From contig NC_068352.1 of NCBI RefSeq assembly GCF_014633365.1, forward strand, positions 30,103,310-30,167,309: a DNA stretch of 64,000 nt, in the 5' to 3' direction. Positions within the stretch are counted from its first letter, which is position 1. Each line of letters starts with the position of its first letter. Shown piece by piece: positions 23,401 through 35,400 of the stretch. The position numbers and the translations under genes are program-made. The stretch comes from Diospyros lotus. Its lineage: Eukaryota; Streptophyta; Magnoliopsida; Ericales; Ebenaceae. The notes under the pieces are model-generated. The model was given only the letters and a program-made list of their open reading frames with translations. It searched no databases and had not been told where the DNA came from.

Positions 23401-26400
23401 GCCGTCGTCATCACCGCGGGTCTCTTCGTTGGCCGCTGTTCCCTCACTGTCGTGGCTCCTCTTCTCCAGATCACGGCTCCTCTTCTCCAGATCCGGTCCG
23501 GCCGTGCCCAGATCTAGCCTTTTCCGTCGTCGGGCCTGCGCCCTCGCCGTCGCCTCGCCTGCGCCCCCGCCGTCGCCATGCCTGCGCCCGAGCTCGCCCT
23601 CACTGTCGCCGCCTCTGTCCCAGTCATCTCTCCGTCGCCTTCGCCACGCCTGTCCAGATCCGGCCATCCTTAGGCGAACTCCGGTGACAGCTTCAGCTTT
23701 TGTGCTCCAGATATGCCCAGATCTGGTATTGCTCCAGATCTATTCTTTCTTCTCCTTGGTCGTGTAACCCAATCTACTCCAGATCTTCCATTGCTCCAGA
23801 TCTGTCTTCCCTCTCTTTGGTTGTGTAATCAAATCTGCTCCAGATCTGCTGTTCTTTCTGCATTATGGATTCATCTCCAGCTCACTCTTCATCCACAAGC
23901 CGCTTCACCATGTCCACATTGGTGACCATTCCCCATTTTTCGGGCACACCGGTTATTATAATGGAGAAATTGAGCGAACATAATTATCCCGCTTGGTCAT
24001 GTGCTGTTGAAATTTGGTTTCTTGGTCATGGCCTTGAGGATCATTTATCAAAGACTATTTCAACTGTTTCTGAGGGGGATCAACCTCTTTGGCGGAGAGT
24101 GGATGCCCAGTCATTGAGTTTATTGTGGCAGACTATTGAGCCGACCTTAATGCCGATATTTCGACCTCTTCGGGAGTGTAGTGCCCTATGGACTCGGGCT
24201 CGTGAGCTGTATACTAGTGATATCACTCGTATTTATGATGTGATTGGTGCCTTGTTCAATTTACGACAGACTGATTTGGATATGACCACATATTTGGATA
24301 AACTTCAAACTTCTATTACTGACTTTAACGAGTTGATGCCCTTTGATACCGATATCAAGAAACAACAGCACCAACGCGATCAAATGTTTACTATCCTCTG
24401 TCTTCATGGAGTTCGATCAGAGCTTGACTCAGTTAAGACACAGATTCTCGGTAGTGCCTCTCTTCCTCCTCTGACAGAAGTATTTGCCAGACTACTTAGA
24501 GCCTCCTCTATTACTGTTGATCGTGGCATGTCCGTTGCTGGAGATCACTCCGCCCTAGTTACGACCCCGACTGGTCGTGGTGGTCGTCGGGGTGGTGGTC
24601 GTCCACGACCCCAGTGCTCCTATTGTAATCGCCTTGATCACACTAGAGAGACTTGTTATCGCCTACATGGACGTCCACCTCATGCAGCCAGTACTGCTAA
24701 CATTGTTGTGGGCGTTTCAGAGGGTCAGGCATCTATCACACCCAGTGATTCCTCACTAGTGACTATCTCAGGGGGGGAGTATGCTCAGTTTCTTCAGTTT
24801 CGGGTAGCACAACAGGCTACTTCACCTGTCACATCCTTTGCTGACACTGGTAACCCTACTGCCTGCTTTACTAAGTCCTCATCTTCTCTTGGCCCATGGA
24901 TCTTCGACTCCGGTGCTACCAATCACATGTCTGGTAATCGTTCTCTCCTATCTCATATTCAAACTTCGCAGTCTCTACCTCCTGTTACATTGACTGATGG
25001 CTCTCAAGCCTCAGTCACGGGTATTGGTACAACATTACCTCTTCCTATTTTACCATTATCATCTGTTTTACATTTACCACAATGTACCTTTAATTTGCTC
25101 TCTGTCAGTCAACTCACTCGCAGTCTTAATTGCTCTATAACTTTCTCATCTGATTCTGTTCTTGTACAGGATCGAGGGACTGGACGGACGATTGGCACGG
25201 GGCTTGAGTCTCACGGTCTCTACTATCTGTCTCTCCCTGCTTCTTCAGCAACGTGCATGACAACAACTTCCCCACTACAAGTCCATTGTCAATTGGGGCA
25301 CCCATCTCTTCCTAATCTTAAGAAGATGGTTCCCAGTCTCTCTAGTATTTCTTCCTTAGAGTGCGAGTCTTGTCAATTTGGGAAACACATTCGTAGTTCT
25401 TTCCCAAGTAGAGTTACTAAACATGCTAGTTCTCCTTTTTCAGTAGTCCATTCAGATATATGGGGTCCCAGTCGTGTCAGTTCACAAGACGGTTTTCGTT
25501 ATTTTGTAACATTTATTGATGATTTCTCTCGGACTACATGGTTATATTTAATGAAAACGCGTTCAGACTTATTTTCAGTCTTCACTACATTTTGTGCTGA
25601 AATTAGAATACAGTTCAATTTGCCTATCCGTGTTCTTCGTAGTGATAATGCTCTTGAATATTTGTCTCTCCCATTTAGATCTTATATGGCATCCAATGGG
25701 ATTCTTCACCAGACTTCGTGTCCTAGAACCCCATAACAAAATGGGGTAGCTGAACGCAAGAATCTCCATTTAATTGAGACAGCGCGCACGCTTCTTCTTC
25801 ATATGCATGTTCCACTTCAATGCTGGAGTGATGCTGTCTTAACTGCATGTTACTTAATTAACCGCATGCCATCTCCTATTCTTAATGACCAGATTCCTCA
25901 TTTCATTATTTTTTCTCGGGTTGACTTATATTCTCTTCCCCCTCGTATCTTTGGGAGCACGTGCTTTGTTCACCATCTTGCCCCAGGTCGTGATAAGTTA
26001 TCTGCTCGTTCCGTCAAATGTGTTTTTCTGGGTTATTCTCGCCTTCAAAAGGGGTATCGTTGCTACTCTCCTCAATTAACTCGATATTTTGTTTCAGTGA
26101 ATGTTACCTTCTTTGAGTCATCTCCTTATTTACCTTCTTCATCTGCGATCTCCAATTCTGTGTCTGTTGGGTTACCTTTACCTGTTCCTTCTCTTGACCT
26201 CACATCACCTTCATCTCCAACGCCTTCACCATCTCCACCATCATTTGCCTCTCGCCTTGATCGCTCTGATCTTCAGGTCTATCAACGGCATCCACATCTC
26301 GTAGCCCAACCAGCACCGACTGTTGTCGCTAGTCCGCGGGAGCCGTCTCCTGACTCATCCCCGGTGCCAACTCGTTCTTCCTCCTCTGGTCCGTCGCCTT

Positions 26401-29400
26401 CAACTTTTGATCTTGACTTGCCCATTGCTCTTCGTAAAGGTACTCGCCATGCTATCTCCCATTTTGTTAGCTATGATTATTTGTCCCCTGGATATTCTGC
26501 TTTTGTTTCTTCTTTATCTTCTGTTTCACCTCCTAAATTTGTTCCCGAAGCTCTTTCCCATCCAAGGTGGAGGGCTGCTATGGTCGAAGAAATGTCTGCT
26601 TTACATTCCACTGGGACTTGGGACTTAGTACCTCTTCCCAAGGGTAAGTCTACTGTTGGTTGTCGCTAGGTTTACACTGTTAAAGTTGGCCCTGATGGCC
26701 GGATTGATCGTCTTAAGGCTCGCCTTGTTGCTAGAGGATACACTCAGGTTTATGGTCTTGATTATGGTGATACATTCTCTCATGTTGCTAAGATCTCCTC
26801 TGTTCGCCTTTTCTTATCCCTTGCTGCTATGTTTCACTGGCCTCTTCATCAATTGGACATCAAAAATGCCTTTCTCCATGGCGATTTACAGGAGGAGGTG
26901 TATATGGAGCAACCTCCTGGCTTTGTTGCTCAGGGGGAGTCTGGATTGGTGTGTCGCCTTCGAAAATCTTTATACGGTTTAAAACAGTCTCCTCGAGCTT
27001 GGTTTGGTCGATTTAGTTCAGTTGTTCTTGAGTTTGGGTTAACTCGGAGTGAAGTTGATCATTCTGTTTTTCATCGTTCTCAATCTGGCCGCCACATTCT
27101 TCTGGTGGTGTATGTTGATGATATAGTACTTACAGGGGATGATGATGTTGGTATCACTGAATTGAAGGCACATCTTCACCAACAGTTTCAGACGAAGGAT
27201 CTGGGTCCTTTGAGATATTTTTTGGGTATTGAGGTAGCTCGGTCAAAGCAAGGCATCTATATTTCTCAAAGGAAGTATGCCTTGGATATGCTAGAAGAGA
27301 CAGGATTGCTTGGATGTAAACCTACAGATACCCTTATGGATCCAAATATCAAGCTGTTACCGAGACAGGGGGAGCCTCTTTCTAATCATGGGCGCTACCG
27401 TCGATTAGTTGGGAAACTTAATTACCTCACTGTCACTCGTCCTGATATTTCATTTGCTGTGCGTATGGTAAGTCAGTTCTTGGATTCACCTTGTGACAAT
27501 CACTGGGATGCAGTGATCCGTATTCTTCGATATATTAAGGCTACCCCTAGTAGGGGTATATTGTATCAAAATCATGGGCACAGTCAGATTGTGGGATATA
27601 CAGATGCTGATTGGGAAGGATCACCTAGTGACAGGAGATCCACATCTGGATACTGTGTTTTTGTGGGTGGAAACCTAGTCTCTTGGAAAAGTAAGAAGCA
27701 AACTGTTGTTGTCAGATCCAATGCAGAGGCTGAATACAGGGCAATGGCCGTAACAACATGTGAGCTAGTGTGGTTGAAACAATTAATTGAGGAGTTAGGA
27801 GTTACGCAGGTTAAGCCTATGCAATTGGTTTGTGACAACCAGGTTGCAATGCATATTGCCTCTAACCCTGTGTTTCATGAGAGAACCAAATATATTGAAA
27901 TTGATTGTCATTTTGTTAGAGAAAATGTGCTCTCTAGGGATGTAGTTACAACATATGTGGGTTCCAATGATCAACTGGCTGATTTACTCACCAAGTCGCT
28001 TAGAGGGTCTCGTGTGAATTATATTTGTACCAAGCTAAGCATGCTCAATATATATGCTCCAGCTTGAGGGGGAGTGTTAAATAAGATAAGTAAGGGGGTA
28101 TTAGTGTATTTATCTTTAAGTAAATGTATGTATATATATGCTTATGTTGTACTCTTGATGAATATACAAACAGTTCCTTTGTATTTATCTAACAGCTATG
28201 ATTATTAAAGAGGATTACCGAAATTCAAGATGAACAACATGTATCTTTGTCCCTATACGTTCTTTTCGTGGTATTAGCTTGAGCAGAATTGACGATCCTT
28301 CAGATGCAGGAGTAAAGAGAAGAGCATTTGTTAGAAAATCTGAAAGGACTTGCTGAAGCCTCAAGTTGTCACCGTATAAGTACATTGTTGACACTTCAGT
28401 AGGTGAATCAGATATGATCTGCACTTGCCTCTCATGGCTCAGAATCATAGATTGATTTATGACCACTTGCAGAGTTTCACCAAGATTAAATTCAGTAGAG
28501 TTCATTTCCATATAGCTGAAAATGGATATCGCAAGTATCAGAAACTGCTCCAAAAATCTCTGACATAAAGAATAAATAACCCCTTAAACAAGAGAGTAAA
28601 TGCTTTGCAACAGACAAAATTTCAGGCAAAATTAAGAGTAATTGATTGAGGAAAATAGTTCCCATTTAAGTTCAGAGATTGCAACAGGATATATACAGTA
28701 TATTTGGCCTTTATCTAACTATGCGGGCAACAGCATATATAATAATTGAAAAACGCAGATAGTTAAAAAGATAACACTTTCTCATGAACTAATTGAAGTG
28801 GGAAAAGAAATGAGGAATATGAAGCAGAAAGTACCAAAATATGATACAAAGAAAAAAATGCTCTGAGAAGCAGTACATGAATGTGGGACAATTATGATCC
28901 AACTTGCTACAAACTTTTTGAATTTATGAAACACGTGATTAGCTCGTCAGGTAAGAATGCTTAAAGTGAGATGATTATCATGACCAAAGGTCATTCAAAC
29001 AATTTTCTTTTTGCTGACATTCAATCAACTTTTCTAATTGATGTCACCTACTATTGTTCTCCCTTCCCTTCTTATCCTTATTTTCTTCCATGTCGTACTC
29101 AGTCCATATTTACTTCTTATCTCAGGTTCTATCTCTAGGGCAACCGCAACAACCTTCTGTTATGTACTTACTAAACGAAACTGTAGGCGGGAAAATAGTA
29201 GTAGCCGTAGCATATGAGTTGGTCAGGCGGTTGTAACTTTTGGCGGGAAGCACCCCACTTGACTTGGTGAGATCAGTATAAATGTGAACTGATCTCACCC
29301 AATGAAAGCATGCTATGAATGAATTCAATTCTGGAAATTCCCTCTAATTCTCTCTTTCCCTCTTGTTCTCTTCTCTCTCTTCCTACGTTCAATTCTCTCT

Positions 29401-32400
29401 CTCTCTCTCCCTACCAATTCTTCTTAATTCTCTAAGGAATTCTTGAGGATTCCTTGTCAGATCACTCGGATTTGATAATTTGGTATTAGAGCGCGATTTA
29501 GGTCGGAGCAAATCACGGTGAGTACAGGCAAATGGCAGAGGGAACACAAATGAAGAATATGGAATTGCAGCTACAACAATTTGGCTTGACAGTAGCTGAT
29601 TTACAAGCGAGAGTTGATCAATTGGAGCTCGGATCCAACCACAATCATGAGGCGATCATTTCCATTGATTAGAAGTTGGATGGGGTGGTTACTCAAATCC
29701 AAGAAGAAGTCACTCAGATCCGCAATGAGGTGGGAATTCAAATTAGAGAGCAGTTGCAAGGGTTCATGGTAATGTTCTCACGGCAACATTAGGTAAGCCT
29801 TTCCCTTGACTTTCCTCCTAGGGAGAGGTCAGATCCCATTCTTCCGAGACAGGGGATGAATCATAAAAGGGCTGGAACTTCCGAGATTGGAGAGGATCTA
29901 GCGGAGGTAGGAGAAAATGTGCGAGGAAGGAGGCAGGAAAGGACTTGGGGGACTTAATCACCTAGGGTTTCCTATGCCAAAAATGGATATCCCTATGTTT
30001 GATGGGAATAGTCCTAGATGGTGGATCAAACATTGTGAAATGATGTTTGACTAGTACGAAGAGTCCCAAATCATTAGAGGGTGGCCTTGGCTGCAACCTA
30101 CCTCAATGATGCGGGAGATGATTGGTACTAGGGATGGTCTAAGGTGACAGGAGATTGCCAGTGGCCGGAATTTGTTGAGGAATTATGTGAGAGATTCGAA
30201 GATAGAGGGATGATGGATGTTGTAGAGGAATTCAACAAGATCCGACAAGAGGGATTGGTGTTGGAATACCAGCGAAGATTTGAAGAACTCAAGGCATTAA
30301 TGCCTAACCATAACCCCTGCCTCACTGGAGTTTATTTTGTTTCAAGTTTTATAAGCGGGTTGAATGAAGAGTTGAGACCCATGGCAAAGGTTCTACAACC
30401 AAAGACTCAAGCATGCAATAGAGAGTGCGAGGCTACATGAGCTAACAGTAGAAGCACTAATGAAGAAGCAGAGACTATTGAATAGGGATGGAACACACAA
30501 TGTGTTGTCACCCGTGGGCAAGAACTTGGGGAAGGAAGCTAGCAGAGGGGTGTAGGGATTCAGGAGCTTAGCCTTACCGACTCCTAAGACACAAGGAGAA
30601 AGGCTAATGGAGTAGAGGAGGTAGGTTGGCCTCTATTTCAGGTGTGGAGACAGGTATTACCTGGGCATCAGTGTAAGAAACAAATGTTGTTGCTGTTGGA
30701 AGGTGAGGAAGAAATTGAAGGAGGAGATGAGGAGATCATGGAAGTGTTTGAAAGGATAAAGGAATATAATAGGGAAATCTCCCTGCATGCCCTGAGGGGT
30801 TTGACAAATAATAAGAACATCAAAGTAGAGGGAAAGGTTGAGGATTGCAAATTGATGATTCTCATTGATAGTGAGAGTACCCACAATTTTTTAGACGAAG
30901 GGACTGCCAAGCAGTTGAAGTGTTCATTGATCAACACTCAGCCACTTACAGTAACCGTGGCTAATGGGAATAAGGTATTGAGCAAGTCAATATGTGCTGG
31001 TTTTTGTTGGGAGATGCAAGGGGGAGAATTTGAGGCAGATCTTAGGCTGCTCAAATTAGGAGGTTGTAATGTGGTCCTAGAAGTGGATTGGATGAAGCAT
31101 GTGAGTCTTATATGCTTCGATTTTAACAGGATAGAAGTAACATTTGAGAAGGAAGGGAAGAAAATGACCTTGGTGGGCAGTAATGAGGTAGAAGTATGCA
31201 AGATGATCACTAGGAAGTGCCTACAGAAGATGCTTAAGCAGAAAATGACTCAAGTGGCCCAACTTTTTCCTATACAGACATTGGAAGAAGGGAAGGAGAA
31301 GGACCAGAGAAGGGACAGTGAGCTCCTACTAGTGGTCAGCAACCCACCTCAAATATAATGGGAGGTAAATCAACTTGACCTACTTCATATGCTTTTAGTT
31401 GAATATGAGGATCTTTTTAAGGAGCCAATAGCCCTACCCCCTCCTAGAACCCATGAACATTCCATTTTCCTAAAACCAAACTCTGAGTCCTTCAATGCTT
31501 AATCTTATCGATACCCCCCAGCCCAAGAAACACAAATAGAATGAATGGTCAAGGAAATGCTACAACAATCCTTAATTCAACCCAGTCACAACCCTTTGCA
31601 TCCCTTGTGTTACTAGTGAAAAAGAAGGATGGATGATGGTGCTTCTATGTGAATTACTGCTATTTAAACACTATAACAATCAAGGATAAATTCCCAATTC
31701 CACTCATTGAGGACCTCCTAGATGAATTGAGGAATGCAACCATTTTTTCTAAACCTGACCTATCACCTGGCTATCACCAGATCAAAATGAGCCCTAAAGA
31801 CATACCCAAGACGACCTTTCGAACTCACCAAGGCCATTATGAATTCTTGGTAATGCCCTTTAGCCTTACTAATGCCCCAACTACCTTTCAATCTTTAATG
31901 AACCAAATCTTTGAACCCCACCTAAGAAGTTTCATTCTTGTATTTTTTTTATGATATACTGGTGTATAGCCACACTTTTGACCAACACTTGACACACCTT
32001 AAGGCTACTTTTGAGATCCTCAGAGTCAACCAATTGTATATAAAGATGTTGAAGTGTTCTTTTTCTCAAAAGTAGGTGGAGTACCTCAAGTACATTATCT
32101 CAGGCCAAGGGGTTGGTACAAACCCAAAGAAAGTGGCAGGCATGCAGTCTTGGCCGAGGCCTACCACCCTTAAAGCCTCGAGAGGGTTCTTAGGCTTAAC
32201 AAGGTACTACAGGAGGTTTGTGAGGAATTATGGGATTATCAGTAGGCCTCTAACACAACTTCTTAAGAAGGAAGGTTTCAAATGGAATGCACAGGCTGAA
32301 GCAACCTTTGAACAATTAAAAAGGGCTATAAGTGAGGCATCGGTGGTGGGTTTGCCCAACTTCAATAAGACTTTTGTGTTCGAAATAGACGCGTATAATA

Positions 32401-35400
32401 CGGGAATTGGAGTTGTCCTAATGCATGGGGGTAGACTTCTAGCATTTCTCAGCCAAACATTAGCCCCTAGGCATGCTAGGCTGAGCATTTATGAGAAGGA
32501 GTTTGTGGTTGTGTCGATGGCAGTGGATAAGTGGAGGCACTACTTGGGAGGGGCTCAATTTGTGATCAAGAATGACCATCAAAGTCTGAAGTTTTTGTTG
32601 CAATAGAAGCTTCACACTCAATTATAAAAGAAAGGGATGGCTAAACTGATGGGCCTTGACTACACTATACAGCACAAGAAAGGAAAGGATAATATGGTGG
32701 CGGATGCTTTGTCTAGATATCAAGAAGAGGGAGAAACAATAGCCATAATTGCATTGGCATCGAATTGGTACCAAGAAGTAGCTGCTAGTCATGATTCAAA
32801 TGAGCAGGTCAAGGGATTGCTAGAGTAGATGATTTTGAACCCTACCAACAGGCCAGGGTATGCATTGAAGAATGGGGTGATCCGGTACAGAGGGAGGATA
32901 GTGATTGGAGATAGTTAGGCCATCAAGGAGAGGATACTCCAAACCCTCCATGAGTCCCCATTGGGAGGTCATTCAGGAATTCAAAACACATATCATAAGG
33001 TAAGGCAACTTTTCTTTTGCCCTAAACTAAAAAAAGCAGTGGTTAAGTTTGTAATGCCTTGTGACACCTGCAAGAGGTGCAAGCATGAGAATATGGCCAT
33101 CCCTAGGTTGTTACAACCCTTAGCTATTCCAAGGCAAGCATGGAAGAGTGTGTCAATGGATTTTGTGGAAGGGCTACCTAGGTCAAAAGGGAAGGATTGC
33201 ATACTAGTGTTGGTGGATAGGTTTACGAAGTTTGCTCACTTCTTAAGCCTAGCTCATCCCTACACCACCCAAGAGGTTGCTAGAGTATTCCTTGATCAGG
33301 TTATCAAGATACATGGGATTCCAAGAACTATCATCTCTGATAGAGATAAGGTATTTACTAGTCTCTTGTGGCAAGCCCTATTAAAGTCTCTCAAATCTAA
33401 GCTAAGCATGTCATCAGCCTATCATCCCTAAAATGATGGACAAATAGAGCAAGTCAATCAGTGTTTGGAGAATTACCTGAGATGCCTATGTTTCTAGCAC
33501 CCTAAAGGTTGGCACAAGTGGCTATCATTAGCCCAATGGTGGTACAATTCTAGCCATCACAGCTCCATTAGGATATCACCCTTTGAGGCTTTGTTCGGGT
33601 ATAAGCCCCCTCTATTACCTGCTATTCAGGAGACTAACAATGTGGCAACAGTGGATGATCATCTCCAACAAAGGCAAGAGATTTTAAAGAAATTTAGCTA
33701 TGGCTTAGAACAGAATGAAGCAACAGGCAAATAAAGGAAGAAGTGAAAGGCAGTTTGCAATGGGGGAAGAGGTTTATCTAATCTAAGACTAAGACCATCT
33801 CACATCAAGGCATTGACTTCAGATCCGGTATCCAAGTTAAGTCCCAAGTACTATGGTCCCTTTTCCATTGTAACTAAATTGGGTAAGGTGGCATACCAAC
33901 TACAACTATCGGAGAATTCCTAGATTCATCTAGTGTTTCATGTGTCACTATTAAAGAAATGTGTGGGAGCACAGTAAGTGAAAGCCTACCCTCGGGTGCA
34001 AGAAGCAGTGTACCTCGAGCAGAACCAGTAGTTGTTCTAGACAGAAGGGTCATTTACAGGCAAGGAGCCCTTATAACCCAGGTGCTGGTGAAATGGTCTC
34101 ATCTTCATGACGACCATAGCACGTGGGAACACCTCCTTGACTTGCTCACACAATTCCCAAGAGTAGCTAGTCTACTTTGTATTTCTTAAGGACAAGAAAT
34201 TCCTCAAGGGGAGGGTAAATGTCATGTACTTACTAAATGAAACTATAGGGGGGGAAATAGTAGTAGCTGTAGCATATGAGTTGGTTAGGCGGCGGTTGTA
34301 ACTTTTGGCAGGAAACACCCCACTTGTCCTACTTGACTTAGTGAGATTAGTATAAATGTGAACTGATCTTACTCGATGAAAGCATGCTATGAATGAATTC
34401 AATTCTCTCTTTCCCTCTCGTTCTCTTCTCTTTCTCTCTCTCTTCCTACGTTCAATTCTCTCTCTCTCTCTCTCCCTACCAATTCTTCTTAATTCTCCAG
34501 AATTCTCTAAGGAATTCTTGAGGATTCCTTGTCAGATCTCTCGGATCTAACACCTTCAACTTCACCATCATTTAAGACAACAATGACAAAAGCAGGGTAG
34601 TTCATTTCCTGAACTTAAGGAGAGGAAATGGGGATTTACTACTATTAGTCTGACTATTATGAACATCATGGAGCCTGATGGAATCATTTGGAGTAATCTC
34701 TAGAGATTCTTGTGAATTGATGGCCTACAAGAGTTTTATATCTCACTCTAAAGCAAGAAACATAATCAATTGTATCATGCTCCTTCTACCACCCATCTCC
34801 TCCTGTTACACTAATCCAGATGTTCTCCATTTTTTCATCCTTAATAATGATTTTTCCACATCTGAAGAGCTCAGGCTTCAACTTCATTCTTATTCCCTAT
34901 TCAGTCCAGTTCAAATTGGGACCTATTTGAAATCAACTTTCAAATCTCAAATTTCCTGGTAACACTGTATAATCTAACTTTCCATAGCATAATTAACTGA
35001 TGAGGACTAAGTTTGTGCATATATCAGCCAGTCAGATCACATTGTCAAGACTCCACTATCATTTTTTATTGTTGATCAATTATGAATTATCAGTTTGCTG
35101 TCAATAAAAGCTGTAATGATTAGCATTCCATTTTCACTCTGAACAACTCATATAGTCATGTTCTACTTTTTCCTCCTGCTTCTATCTTTGATTAGTGTCC
35201 ATTTAACAGAAATCGCTACCACTCCTTCATATGTATCCTAGTCCTTGACATTATCCTAGTTTGAAGAAACAATCATCAAATGTATAGATCTCAAACAACA
35301 TCCCAAATGCCAAGATGAGATCATAATATTGGGGAAAAGTTATCAGTACTCTAAACTTCCTTGGTCTTATTAAGATTCCTGACTTTGTCATAAAATTGGA

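Larger units (their letters stand above)
23204..28194 (+). mobile_element. Ty1/Copia LTR retrotransposon (4991 bp) in PHYC intron 3
   Basis: Complete element flanked by a 5-bp target-site duplication GCTAT (23199-23203 and 28195-28199). It has 120-bp LTRs starting TGTTAAATAAG and ending TATCTAACA, a primer binding site TGGTATCAGAGC (23324-23335, initiator tRNA-Met type), a GC-rich leader, one gag-pol frame and a polypurine tract GAGGGGGAG just before 28075. Domain order integrase then reverse transcriptase identifies Copia. It is opposite in orientation to PHYC. The family name was not determined. Confidence 0.97.
29158..34552 (+). mobile_element. Ty3/Gypsy chromovirus-like LTR retrotransposon (5.4 kb) in PHYC intron 2
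   Basis: Complete but decayed element with target-site duplication CCTTC (29153-29157 and 34553-34557). It has LTRs of about 320 and 333 bp, a PBS-like TGGTATTAGAGCGC at 29481, and the order gag, protease, reverse transcriptase, RNase H, integrase, chromodomain-like tail. It is older than the Copia copy: the LTRs differ by many substitutions and indels and all coding domains carry stops. It is antisense to PHYC. Confidence 0.94.

Noticed and set aside
23429..23767. 112-codon ORF in the Copia leader
   Set aside because: It lies between the PBS and gag in GC-rich repeated leader sequence, with an equally open antisense ORF and no domain.
29122..29328. Minus-strand [12 protein letters not shown]…, also found at 34172-34402
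   Set aside because: The two are the same stretch of the two Gypsy LTRs, not a gene family.
30144..33431. Endogenous pararetrovirus (caulimovirid) origin
   Set aside because: Paired LTRs with a target-site duplication, an integrase and a chromodomain-like tail show an LTR retrotransposon; no movement-protein motif was seen.
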